From NCBI RefSeq assembly GCF_036884655.1, contig NC_088342.1:13637001-13701000 (forward strand): DNA of 64,000 nt, written 5' to 3'. The stretch comes from Musa acuminata AAA Group. Lineage: Eukaryota; Streptophyta; Magnoliopsida; Zingiberales; Musaceae. Both the position numbers and the translations under genes were made by a program. The notes under the pieces are model-generated. The model was not told the origin of the DNA and did no database searches. It worked only from the letters and a program-made list of their open reading frames with translations. Shown piece after piece: positions 10,374 to 20,573 of this stretch (position 1 is its first letter; each line of letters opens with the position of its first letter).

Positions 10374-11832
10374 TGTTGAATCTCGGATTTTGATGATGAC
10401 GTCAATTGTCATTTATTATCTAATCCATATATTGAGATAAGTGTGCAGGATTAACTACAATGAAAGTAAGACATGTAGTAGGAGTTGCGCCGGAGTCAAG
10501 ACTATGATCACGTTGGGGGTTCGAGAATTCGACGGAAGTTCGGATGGTCGTCGAAGGTTCTGCGGGAACAAATCCGAGAAGTCCAGGAGCTTGCCAAAGA
10601 AGCTTGTCAGAACTCGCCAAGTGGATCGTCGCAAGTCCAGGAGTTTGCCGGAAGTCCGTAGGAGCATCACCGATGGTTCATCGGATGATCGACGGAAGCT
10701 CACCGGAAGCTCGCTGGAAGAAGCGATTGACGCACCGGAGCAAGTTACAGTAAATGTCTTAAGAAATTCGTAGTTAGCACAATGATTAAGTTAGAATTGG
10801 GAGGTGATCCTATTAACTTAATCTTGGGGCAATTGGGCCCTTGACAGACCCAAATTGGGCCGAATGGATCAACCCATTCGGACCCAGATTTCTTGGCCAG
10901 AGGTGGCACCGCCTAGGGCTCAGTCTCCGAGCTCTGGCTAGGCGGTGCAACCGCCCTAGTCAGGTCATGGCATCACCTGAGCTCGGTCTTCGAGCTCTGG
11001 CAGGAGGTGCAACTGCCCCTGACAGGAGGTGGCACTGTCGAGAGGCTCAATCTTCGAGCTCTACTAGGCAGTGCAACCGCCAGACCCCGGAATTCTGGGA
11101 ATTGACAGCTTTGAGCTCAAAATTCAAACTGGGTTGGAGCCTATAAATACCCCACCCTTTCAGCAATGAAAGAGTAACCAAAAGGCCCCGAAAGCTTGAT
11201 CTTACTCTGTGATTTTAGAGCTCAAAAGTGTTGTAAAGTCTAGAAGTTCTCCTCCCTCTTTTCTTCTAAGTTTTGATCTTTCAAGAGAGGAGAGAAAAGT
11301 TTGTAAGGGTTGTCTCCTAAGCCCGTCAAAAGAAGTGAAATTGTAAAAGGGTGGTTGGCCTTCACCTATTGAAGGAAGGCCTCTAGTGGACGTCGGTGAC
11401 CTCGTTGGTGGAGGAAGCCAGAAGTGGATATAGGTCAAGATTGACCGAACCACTCTAAAATTGTGGTGCTCTCTGGTTTGCATTTACTTTGAGCATATTA
11501 TCTTTACTGCAAACCTCCTCAATAGCTTACTGCCTTCTGCGCATTTACGATCATGTTTCAAAGTTCAGTATTTTCCGAATCGGCATTTAGACGTAAATCT
11601 GTTTTATCGTACGAACATCATATTTCATTTTACGCTTACATTCTAATTTCTATCATAATTGCAAACTGCCTTCATAGACTTACTTTAACTGCATTTTATT
11701 TGATCACAAGTTAAAGTGATTTTCGAATCGGCTTTTATACCGAAATCGCTCTTATCGTACGAACACAGTTTTAATCGTCGAAAGTTTTTCGCTGCACTAA
11801 TTCACCCCCCCGTAATGCTCTTGATCCTAACA
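10374..11832 (+). repeat. 3' LTR of SIRE-B
   Basis: TGTTGAATC to CCTAACA, 1459 bp, collinear with 3498-5059 but with fewer GGCGGT/ACCGCC modules (about 10900-11085) and a shorter pyrimidine tract near the end. TATA box at 11141-11149. Confidence 0.92.
11141..11149 (+). promoter_or_regulatory. LTR TATA box
   Basis: CTATAAATA in the 3' LTR, in the same context as 4358-4366, just downstream of the palindrome array. Confidence 0.6.
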
Positions 11833-11848
11833 TGTATGTATATAAATA

Positions 11849-12015
<167 letters not shown>

Positions 12016-14753
12016 TTTGATCATTGTATATCGATTCTTCTCGGCAAAGCTCTAGCAAATACTCGGCCATATCGGTATCCACATCTCCAGAATGACGAAA
12101 TAAAAAGGATTATAAAAGAGATACTCGAAACATGAGTTATTCGGTTATGTTGCAGCCCTTACTCTTCACCGGTACTCCTCGTACGGAAGAAGGACGGAAC
12201 ATGGCGAATGTGCATTAATTACCAAGCTCTTAATGGCATAACCGTTATGGAAAAATACCCTATTCCAGTAGTAGATGAATTGATTGATGAATTAAGGGGA
12301 GCATGTGTCTTAACAAAGCTGGACCTTTGATCCTAGTATTATCAAATACGAGTGTGCGAAAAAGACATACCAAAAACACCTTTCGAACACACAATGGCCA
12401 CTATGAATTTTTGGTAATGCCCTTTCGTCTCACCAATGCTCTCTCCACCTTCCAAGCCTTATGAATGATATTTTCTAGAATTATCTTCGTAATTTTGTGC
12501 TGATTTTCTTCGACGATATCCTTATTTATAGCCCTTCTCTTGAAAGTCATTTTCAGCACTTACGATTTGTTTTGATGATTTTGCGAGAACATGTTCTTTT
12601 TGTCAAAAAATCGAAGTGTAGCTTTCTTCTACGAAAGGTGGAATATCTTGGGTATATTATATCAGAGGAAGGTGTTGTGATGGACCCTTCCAAAATTGAA
12701 GCATTGTAGAACTGGCCGACCCTAAGGAACATAAAATCGCTACGCAGCTTTCTCAGTTTAACAGGCTACTACCGTAAGTTCATGAAAAACTATGGAAAGA
12801 TCAGTGCACCCCTTATTTCTTTGCTAAAAAAATATGCTTTCCAATGATTGAACAAAGCCACCACCGCCTTCGACGGACATAAAGCCGTAATGATGACAAC
12901 GCCCATACTAGCTATCCGACTTCGGCAAGACTTTTGTTATTGAAGTCGATGCCTTTGGAGTCGGAATTGGTGCTGTACTAATGCAAAATGGTTGTCCCCT
13001 CACTTATACTAGTAAGGCATTATCTCCTTCCCATCTCAAGATGACTATTTATGACAAGGAGATGCTCACGATTGTGCATGCGATGACCAAATGAAGATCG
13101 TACTAGATTAGGCGACACTTTCAAATCAAGATCGACCATAAAAGCTTAAAATATTTCTTGGGGCAAAAAATAACTTCCCATGAGTAGCAAAAATGGGTAA
13201 CAAAGCTTCTTATATATGATTATGAAATAACTTACAGAAAGGAGAAAGAGAATGTTGTTACAAATGCACTTTCGCGGCTACCCGAGCAAGCTGAATTTTT
13301 GGCCATTTCACTTTCGACCAGCGACTTCCTTGAGGATATTAAGAAGGAATAACAAGAAGATCTAGGGACCAGTAAGATTATAAAAAAATTGGAGGAAGCA
13401 CCAAGCTCCATGGCTTATTACAGTTGGGACTCAAAAGAATTGCACTATAAGGGACACACTATGCTTATGCCAAATTCTACTTGCATAAAGACCATCCTTC
13501 AAGATATGCATTCCACACCTACGGCCAGGCACTCCAGGTTCCTTAGAACCTATAAGATAATTAAGTAAAATTTTTATTAGGTAGGGATGAAAAATATTAT
13601 TGCTAAATTTTTGACACAATGTGATGTATATCAACGACATAAAGGCGAGACAATGACAAGTCCTAGAAAGCTACAACCTCTACCCATCCTCGACTCAATA
13701 TAGACTAATATATCAATGGACTTCATTGAAGGGCTCCCCTCATCACAAGGAAAAGGTACAATTCTTGTCGTGGTTGATCGCCTTACAAAGTATGCTCACA
13801 TTTGTGTTGTTCGTAATCCCTACACTACTTTTAGTATTGCTCGAATCTTTATGGAGAATTTTATAAAATTACATGGGATGTTGAGATCTATTATAAGTGA
13901 GCGTAATAGGGTCTTCACAAACAAATTTTGGATAGAGTTATTCCAGATGCAGGGCACTAAATTGAAAATGAGTACGACGTATCACCCATAAACCAATGGC
14001 TAGACTGAAGTGGTGAACAGGTGATTGGAGACATACCTCAAATGCTTCACCAGTGACCAGCCAAAAGAGTGGACAAAGTGGCTTCCTTGGGGCGAGTGGT
14101 AGTATAATACAACTTATCATTTATCTATAAAATATACTCCCTATGAGGATATGTATGACCAACCTCCCCCTATGATCCCAAAATATGTGTTGGGCATCTC
14201 TAAAGTAGAACAAGTAGATAAAGAACTACAAGATAGAGACAAAATGTTGAAGTTGCTAAAAGATAATCTCACTGTAACTCAAACAAGGATGAAACAACAA
14301 TATGATCAACACAAAGGCAAAAGAGAATTTTCAGTAGGAGATTGGGTCTTCCTATGGCTCTAACCATATAAGCAAACATCAATCCAAATCAGAGCATCTA
14401 TGAAGCTTTCACCTTGGTTCTATGGACCCTACCAAATTTTGGAGCGCATCGGAGCGGTAGCATACAGATTGGACTCACTTGCCAGCTCCCAAATCTATCC
14501 AATCTTACATGTGTCATGTTTAATGCTCAAGCTGGGACAAAACGAGACAGCCCAAAGCCATCTAGCAAATATGACTACCCAAGGAGAACTCTAGACCCAA
14601 CCGAGTACTATTATTGATCGACGAATCGTGACTCGACGACGACGACCCACTACTGAAGTACTAATACAATGGGCGAACTTACTAGTAGAAGATGCCACTT
14701 GGGAGAACTATGATGACTTAAAGATCAAATTCTCAGAATTCATGGAACATTAG
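12016..14753 (+). pseudogene. Decayed gypsy pol of Gyp-P with C-terminal chromodomain
   Basis: RT pieces: [13 protein letters not shown] near 12063, the [18 protein letters not shown] region near 12190, and the catalytic motif as FFDDILIYSPS near 12507. RNase H follows at about 12930-13290. Integrase appears at 13620-14140 (CDVYQRHKG zinc ligands, MDFIEGLPSSQGKGTILVVVDRLTK core). GDWVFLWL and the C-terminal domain follow at 14330-14600, and a chromodomain (IQWANLLVEDATWENYDDL) at about 14650-14740, ending at TAG 14751-14753. Many stops (for example near 12327, 12706, 13988 and 14593) and frameshifts make it inert. The chromodomain would have directed integration to marked chromatin. Confidence 0.88.
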
Positions 14754-14788
14754 CCTCGAGGACAAGGCTGATTTGAAGAGAGCGGGTC

Positions 14789-15157
14789 TATTAGGACTCT
14801 AGCTAGGAGAGTCCTAATTGAGTTTTATTGAAATGAGCATTCATGTAAAACCTACCTAGCCGACCCCTATTAAAGAGGTGAAGAGGCTGGCTAAGGTTAG
14901 GATTAGTTTGGAGGTTGTTTCTTAGAGAAGCATTAGGAGTTGGTTAGAAGTAGGAGTCTTGAGTAGGAGTCCTATTAGGAGTTAGCGTTTAGAAGCCCTA
15001 TAAATATTCAGGTATTCACCCTCTTTTAGGAACGAATAGATGAATTTTTTTATAGCCTTTGAGCAGTAACCTGGAGGAAAGAACTCTTATAGAGTTCCAA
15101 GGAAGTTGATCCCCTAAAGAGATCAATCCCTAGCTTAGAATCTGCAAGGGTTCTATA
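14789..15157 (+). repeat. 3' LTR of Gyp-P
   Basis: Starts TATTAGGACTCTAGC right after a purine tract (GAAGAGAGCGGG), includes CCTATAAATATTC (TATA at about 14998), and ends near GCAAGGGTTCTA by alignment with the Gyp-M LTR. The termini are not TG...CA. The right end is uncertain by a few bases. Confidence 0.75.
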
Positions 15158-15199
15158 AAAAAAAGTACATTAGGAACATTTCAACTCTTAGGTCATGGA

Positions 15200-15585
15200 C
15201 TTGTCTCTTAGTCTTCTAAGAAACAAAACTCAGTTGTATTATCTATAGCCAAATTGAGTATATAACAACAGGTGCATGTTGTGTACAAGTTATATGGATG
15301 AAAAATACTTTAGAAGATTATGAAATTCACTTGAAAAACATCCCTATAAAATACGATAATACTAGTATAATATGTTAAATAAAAAATCTCATTCAACACT
15401 CTAGAACCAAACATATTGATATTAGGCATCATTTTATTAGAGATCATGTTAATAACCATGATATATCTTTAAAATTTATTGATACAAAGCATCAATTAGC
15501 TTATATTTTTACAAAACCATTGAATGAGGAATAATTTGATTTTATTAGAAGAGAATTAGGCATGTTAAATCTTCCTAATGCATGA
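15200..15585 (+). pseudogene. RNase H remnant of SIRE-C
   Basis: Translates in pieces as SLSLLRNKTQLYYL-, WMKNTLEDYEIHLKNIPIKYD, then HSRTKHIDIRHHFIRDHVNNHD and HQLAYIFTKPLNEE, with stops near 15238, 15376 and 15531. Ends with the family terminus GMLNLPNA and TGA at 15583-15585. Homologous to 1860-2218 and 8743-9038. Confidence 0.8.
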
Positions 15586-15682
15586 GTTCTTCTTATACAT
15601 TTTTTGAATTTTTCTTTTTTAAATTGAGTTTTCTTTTAAATTGAGATCGTTTCCTTTATTCCTTCTTCTTGCAATTCACAAA

Positions 15683-15900
15683 AGAAGATATTTGATTCAT
15701 GGATTTTTGGCATAATTGATCTTTTATGTGATGATCACTTCCATATGAATCCTTTCTCTTTCTATTTATGAAAGCAGAAAATTTATTCATGGACTTTTGG
15801 TATACTTGATCTTTTATGTAACGGTCATTTCCATATGAATCCTTCCTCTTTCTATTTACGAAAGTAGAACTTTGATTCATGGACTTTCGGTGCTTATGAC
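15683..15900 (+). repeat. 90-bp tandem repeat, about 2.4 units
   Basis: TTCATGGA(T/C)TTTTGG recurs at 15696, 15786 and 15876, with CTTTCTCTTTCTATTTA-type spacers. The repeat is unrelated in sequence to the 99-bp repeat but sits in the same place in the element. The - strand frame across it is an artefact of the repeat. Confidence 0.8.
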
Positions 15901-16700
15901 TTAATGTGATGAGTGAGTTCCTCCCTTCTTCTTCTTCTTACTTTTTTTATAACAAAGGGGAGAAAGAAACTTGCTAGCATATCAAGAAATGAAAAAATGC
16001 TACCTTGCACATCTCATAACCAAAAGTGCTTGCACATCTAAAGAGAAGTGCTAGCTTGTTCAATTCAAGAAGCAAAAGTTACTATCTGACACATCTTAAA
16101 AAGCAATAATTTTGCTCTCAAAAACTTGCTAGCTTGCATGTTCTAAAGTGATATAAAACTTACATGGTCCAAATATTTGTTGATCATTTCTCCTTTTTGT
16201 TGATGATAAAGGGGGAGAAATGATGAATGTTTGAAATGATGAATGGTATCATGCCTAAAAAAATATTAATTTTGATATCATGTGATAAATGGTTAAAATT
16301 TTAATGTTTTAGTATCATATATGTTATTCCCAAGATGATATTAATTTTAGTATCATGAATGCTTTAGTATCATGTATGTTATGCCCAAAGTGATATTGAT
16401 TTATTTTTGGTATCATGCGTGAAGTAACGAAGAGTTGTAATGCTTTAAAATTGTGTATGCTACATTTTGATAATTTGAAATTATAATAATGCACAATGTA
16501 TAAAATTTTGATATGATATTGTTTTATTTGAATTCAAAGGTTATGATTTCTTTTGAATACAAGTTTAACTTATCTCAATATAACATATAGATAGGGGGAG
16601 TTAAGGTTAACTCTATCATTAATTGATTGTCATCATAAAAAAGGGAGAGATTATTGAATCTCGAATTTTGATGATAAAATCAATTGATGAATTAATGTGC

Positions 16701-17318
16701 TCACTATATTAATACTTCAATAGTGGGTCGTTGTCGTCAAGTCACGATCCGTCGATCAATAATGGCACTCGGCTAGGTTTGGAGTTCTCCTTGGGTAGTC
16801 ATATTTGGTAGATAGCTTTGGGCTATCTTGTTTTGTCCTAACTTGAGCTTTAAACACGATACATGGAAGACTAGATGGATTTGGGAGCTGGTGGATAAGT
16901 CCAATATGTATGCTACTGCTCTGATGCGCTCCAAAATTTTATAGGGTCCATAGAACCGAGGTGAAAGCTTCATAGATGCTCTGGTTTGGATTGATCTTTG
17001 CTTGTATAGCTGGAGCCATAGGAAGACCCAATCTCCTACTAAAAATTCTCTTTCTCCTTTGTGTTGATCATATAGTTGTTTCATCCTTACTCGCAGTGAG
17101 ATTATCTTTTAGCAACTTTGTCCTGTAGTTCCTTGTCTACTTGTTCTACTTTAGAGGTGCCAACACATATTTTGGGATCATAGGGGGAGGTCGGTCATAC
17201 ATAGCCTCATAGGGAGTATATTTTGTGGATGACTAATAAGTTGTATTATACCACCGCTCGGCCTAGGAAAACCACTTTGTCCACTCTTTTGGTCGGTCAC
17301 TAGTAAAGCATATGAGGT
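16701..17318 (-). pseudogene. Integrase C-terminal part of Gyp-M (separated exon-like piece)
   Basis: The longest stretch (17084-16773) begins MKQLYDQHKGEREFLVGDWVFLWLQ and continues through SPRFYGPYKILERI and HVSCLKLKLG, the usual C-terminal integrase domain. It is close to the Gyp-P copy. Upstream frame pieces to 17318 cover the integrase core end with stops. It belongs with 25735-27910. Confidence 0.85.
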
Positions 17319-17323
17319 ATATC

Positions 17324-18813
17324 TGCTAGTCATAGGTGCCCAGCAAGCCAATCACGTGAGTGATGGCACATGTGACTTGATACATAATCTTTTTGCTTAT
17401 TATATTTTGACATATATCACTTTATAACTATTGCATAAATGCATACATATATTGTGATGTCCTTGGATTTGTGCAATGGGAATCAGATCGTGAAGAGATC
17501 ACGATAATGAGATCGATTCACCTTTAAACACATATCCTAAATGATCCCGGTCATAGGTTACTCGAGAGCGACATCGTGATAACCGGATAGACTGGTGTGC
17601 TGTATACCCGTCCATATGATGGATGCAGCTGGTCTCATAGCTGCTCGTGTAGGGACACTAGGGATACAGTACAGGTGCTCATTAGAGAATGAGTTCACTG
17701 ATTGATCCGCTTACGGAATGCTGGATGGTTGAGCCATATTGTCAGACAGCGATTCCGTAGTCCTAGTGGTGTATCTGGTCCTTAGACTTGAGACACCAAG
17801 GATGTCCTGTATGAGTGCTCCACTCTTTGATGCCAGACTTATAGGTTTGGCTGTCCCAGATCTAGTACAGCTGGTCATTGGGAGTGGTAGTCGACCTTAC
17901 GAGGGCTATTGAGTGTCGATAGAGGATCATCCACTCTCGGCGTTATGAGAGGAATATCCCATGTGTTCTTGCTCAGACAAATCCCTGGCCAGGGTCATTC
18001 GGGTTGAGAGAAAAAGAGTTCTCCGGGAGAATCCGATTAGAGCGAGACTCGAGTAGAAACCGTATGGGTCTGACAACACCATGCTCGATATACGGTCTTT
18101 GGGATATTAGATGGATGAGGGATTATAGGTACACGGTAACTGAGGACAGACAGGTCCAATGGATTGGATTCCCCTGTATCGTCTGGGGACTACGGCGTAG
18201 TGGCCTAATACGTCCGTAGTCGATGAGTCGAGTGAATTATTACAGAGATAATAATTCACTGAGTTAGAAGGAGTTTTGACAGGTATGACTCAAGGCCAGC
18301 TCGATATTGGGCCTAGAGGGTCACACACATATGGTAGGTATTGCGATGAGTAGAGGTTCGGATATGAGATATCCGACGGAGCCCTTGTCTTATTGGATGC
18401 AGATCCAATACCCACTAGGGGAGGACCTATTAGGGTTTGATAGGGGACTTGTATAAATAGGAGGGATTCAGAGCCTCATAGGCTAGAGTCTTTGCTTGCC
18501 TTTCCTATTCTCCTCTTCCTCTCCACCTCATATCAGGCCTGGAGTTTTGCGGAGCGTCGTCGCAACCCTGTTGTGTGGATCACCGCTAGAGAGGAGGACG
18601 CTTGACCTCCTTCACCCTCTCCTAAGGATTTGCAAGGAAATAGGGATATATGATCTCCCTAGGTAACACAATCTACTCTATACGCAGTTTCATGTTTCGC
18701 GGATTTTTGCGCACCAATCTTCGCACGACGACGAACATCTTTTTGGGAATCGGGGATTTTGTTTTCTTGTTCTTCCGCTGCGCATGTGATGTCGCACCCA
18801 TGATTTCCCAACA
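17324..18813 (+). repeat. 5' LTR of Cop1
   Basis: TGCTAGTCATAGGTGCC to TTTCCCAACA, 1490 bp. A TATA box (GTATAAATAGG) lies at 18451-18459 where the other three family LTRs have TCTATAAATAGG. It differs from 24241-25734 by scattered substitutions and small indels (for example GAGCCATATTG against GATGATGCCTTATTG), so the insertion is not very recent. Confidence 0.95.
18451..18459 (+). promoter_or_regulatory. LTR TATA box of Cop1
   Basis: GTATAAATA, followed by GGAGGGATTCAGAGCC, conserved at 25372, 34514 and 41402 in the other family LTRs. Confidence 0.65.
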
Positions 18814-18814
18814 G

Positions 18815-18826
18815 TGGTATCAGAGC
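18815..18826 (+). promoter_or_regulatory. Primer-binding site of Cop1
   Basis: TGGTATCAGAGC one base after the LTR, complementary to initiator Met tRNA. Confidence 0.9.
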
Positions 18827-18917
18827 CAGGTTGTTCGTGCGAATGATTGGTTTTAACTGCGTGTGTTGTGTTTAGGAAGAATATTGACGTCAAAATCGTT
18901 GACGCAAAAGCAAGAAA

Positions 18918-18938
18918 GGGCAGCAACAGTTGCTGCCC
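18918..18938 (+). repeat. Perfect 10-bp hairpin in Cop1 leader
   Basis: GGGCAGCAAC-A-GTTGCTGCCC, identical in Cop2 at about 34980-35000, and recognisable in diverged form on the - strand in Cop-F (near 53680-53700). Confidence 0.85.
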
Positions 18939-19813
18939 TCGATCTGCGTTCGTGAAGCGCAGCCGAAGGCGGGCAGCACAGGGGCTGCGTCTGCAGCAGC
19001 TGGCCGGCGGCCTGCTTGCAGTAGGCTTGCTGCTGGCGGGGCTGGTAGCCCACGGGCAGAGGCGCCGCAGGGCAGCGGCGCCTGCCGCCGCAAGGAAGCG
19101 GCGCCTGCCGTCGTAGGGCAGCGACGCCTACCGCCGCTGCTCTCGCGGGCGAAACCCCCCCCCCACAGGAGCTGTCACCCGGCGGGACAGCACCGCCTGC
19201 GGAGGCAGCGGCGCCCGAAGGGGGCGCCCACCCGCAGCGGCGTCGCTGCCAGCGGGCGTGCCGCCTGCAGGCGAGGGCAGCAGCGAAAAGGGGAAAGGAC
19301 ATTAGGGTTTTCTGGGCAAAAGACAGTTTTGCCCCTCAAAATTTGAGAAATTCCTGTTTCTGTCTTTTGTCTAAATTACGAAAATACCCCTATAAATTCA
19401 GAAATTCCCTACATGTCCCTGATTTTAGAAAATATTAATTAATAAAAAGGTTTAGTTGATTATTATTTTTATTATTATCTAGTAGTCCTACATGATGATG
19501 ATTATTTATAAATGTGATGTACGATGTGTGGACGGATGATCATGGACCGTGTGATGTGTGTACTTGTGATTATTATTATTGAGGTCTGCGAGCCTCCATT
19601 ATATTTCTCGTTTATTGTCGGGCCTGCGTGCCTATGATTAAGTTGTAATCACATGAGGAGGCGCAGCGGGAGCGTAGATGCGATAGCGGGACCCACGAGA
19701 CGGACGATCGCGATGCATGAAGATGCATCAAGATGTCGACGGAACCGACGAGGACGAGATAGACGATCACAGGGCATGGAGATGCACCGTTGCACACATA
19801 GATCTTGATGTGA

Positions 19814-19845
19814 GTGATTAGGCCCACTGGCTCTGGCCTAATCAC
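19814..19845 (+). repeat. Perfect 11-bp hairpin in Cop1 leader
   Basis: GTGATTAGGCC, 10-nt loop, GGCCTAATCAC. Cop2 keeps it at 35844-35875 with a single G-T wobble at the base. Its strong stem and placement before the hairpin array suggest an RNA structure. Confidence 0.8.
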
Positions 19846-20069
19846 ATTAGGTTGTGGTCCATGATCATCTGGTGTGATTGCTTATACATATACTAGATAT
19901 GTATATATATTTGCATGCGATGTAGATATATATTAAATATGTATATGTGTGACATGCCATATTAGGAGACCAAATCATAGAAACATCTCTCGATAATATT
20001 AAGTCGGTAAACGTGAGGCAATTAGATTGACCCATGTGGCCTTCCATCGTTATGAGTAGGAACCAATTC

Positions 20070-20402
20070 CTGGTGTAGGTTGAGTTGGTCGAGTTCCTCG
20101 AGACTCACCTATATCGCGATTCGCTATCTTGCTTACGACATAGAGATGTCACCGGTGACCTGAGGGCATGGTATACTTGGTCGAGTCCCTCGAGGGTATA
20201 TCATCAAATCAGACTCATATTGTAACGAAGGTGTTGACTTAACCGAGCATCATGGTTGGTCGAGTCCCTCGAGGCCATGGTGATTCGGAGGCCGAACAGG
20301 ACGGGAATCACAAGGAGTTGTGATCGGTAAGAGTTGCCTACCTTTTAGGCTTAGTGTGATTGGTCGAGTCCCTCGAGGTTACACTAAGACGCTGATTGGA
20401 TC
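20070..20402 (+). repeat. Four-hairpin array with a conserved apical motif
   Basis: The 18-nt motif TTGGTCGAGTCCCTCGAG begins at 20085 (one substitution), 20177, 20256 and 20360. Inside it TCGAG pairs with CTCGA over a 3-nt loop. Each copy is flanked by a different pair of complementary arms: AGGTTGAGT/ACTCACCT, ATGGTATAC/GTATATCAT, CATCATGG/CCATGGTG and CTTAGTGTGA/TTACACTAAG. The stems differ in sequence but all pair, which argues for selection on RNA structure. Cop2 repeats the array at 36115, 36207, 36286 and 36390 with identical spacing. Confidence 0.8.
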
Positions 20403-20573
20403 CTGATCCCCACTAGAAGTCTGCCGGAGACTTCCGTTTCACGTGCTGAGGGTATCGCGTGACTCGTTAGTAAAATAGTGGGAGCATATTAAGATAGAAA
20501 TCCATATCTTGATAGTTTATTTCTTGCAAAATCTGCATGTTATTCATTTCTACTGCATCTTTATTTTCAGAAA

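Larger units (their letters stand above)
3498..11832 (+). mobile_element. SIRE-like Ty1/copia retrotransposon, right tandem copy (SIRE-B), full length but defective
   Basis: 5' LTR 3498-5059, primer-binding site 5062-5073, gag from 5110, pol to about 9038, noncoding 3' region, polypurine tract just before 10374, 3' LTR 10374-11832. The 5 bp after the 3' LTR are TGTAT. The bases before the 5' LTR are the interior of SIRE-A, so no target duplication can be matched: the outer left boundary of the tandem lies off the window. Confidence 0.9.
12016..15157 (+). mobile_element. 5'-truncated Ty3/gypsy chromovirus (Gyp-P)
   Basis: Holds reverse transcriptase, RNase H, integrase, a chromodomain and a 3' LTR in gypsy order. 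The gag, protease and 5' LTR are absent to the left, where the sequence meets the microsatellite and then SIRE-B. Gyp-M (- strand, 16701-30262) is the same family. The LTR of under 400 bp and an internal size near 5 kb, judged from Gyp-M, fit Reina-type chromoviruses; the lineage is an inference. Confidence 0.88.
15180..16700 (+). mobile_element. 3' fragment of a third SIRE-like element (SIRE-C)
   Basis: RNase H tail, noncoding 3' region with the GTTGATGATAAAGGGGGAG signature at about 16199, polypurine tract, then only about 49 bp of LTR (from 16652, TATTGAATCTCGAATTTTG) before the sequence switches abruptly to Gyp-M at about 16700. It is clearly diverged from SIRE-A/B and so is a separate, probably older, insertion or subfamily. 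Confidence 0.8.
18814..20573 (+). other. Long structured untranslated leader of Cop1
   Basis: About 1.76 kb between LTR and gag, without a plausible frame. It contains a GC-rich block (18900-19300) with CCGCCGC and poly-C runs, a perfect 10-bp palindrome (18918-18938), an AT-rich block (19430-19560), small hairpins near 19580, an 11-bp perfect hairpin (19814-19845) and the four-hairpin array (20070-20402). Cop2 carries the same order at 34876-36603. Frames called in the GC-rich block (alanine/arginine-rich) have no recognisable domain and are not conserved in phase, so I do not treat them as genes. Confidence 0.75.

Noticed and set aside
12016..14753. Integrated plant pararetrovirus (for example badnavirus) instead of gypsy
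   Set aside because: Integrase core, chromodomain and flanking LTR are present; no movement protein or tRNA-Met intergenic layout.
18650..18856. Frames repeated in all Cop LTRs (for example MISLGNTIYSIRSF, and 24606-24833, 33749-33976, 40641-40868)
   Set aside because: They lie in LTR sequence and recur simply because the LTR recurs. The frame is lost in the diverged LTRs at 51491 and 53891.
18847..19346. Alanine/arginine-rich frames in the GC-rich block of the Cop1 leader (and 34821-35386 in Cop2)
   Set aside because: Both strands are open because of base composition. The two copies differ by indels that are not multiples of three, and no domain is recognisable.
20085..20377. The four 18-nt repeats as a CRISPR array
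   Set aside because: Only four units with unequal spacing, within a plant retrotransposon leader, flanked by paired arms; no cas genes.
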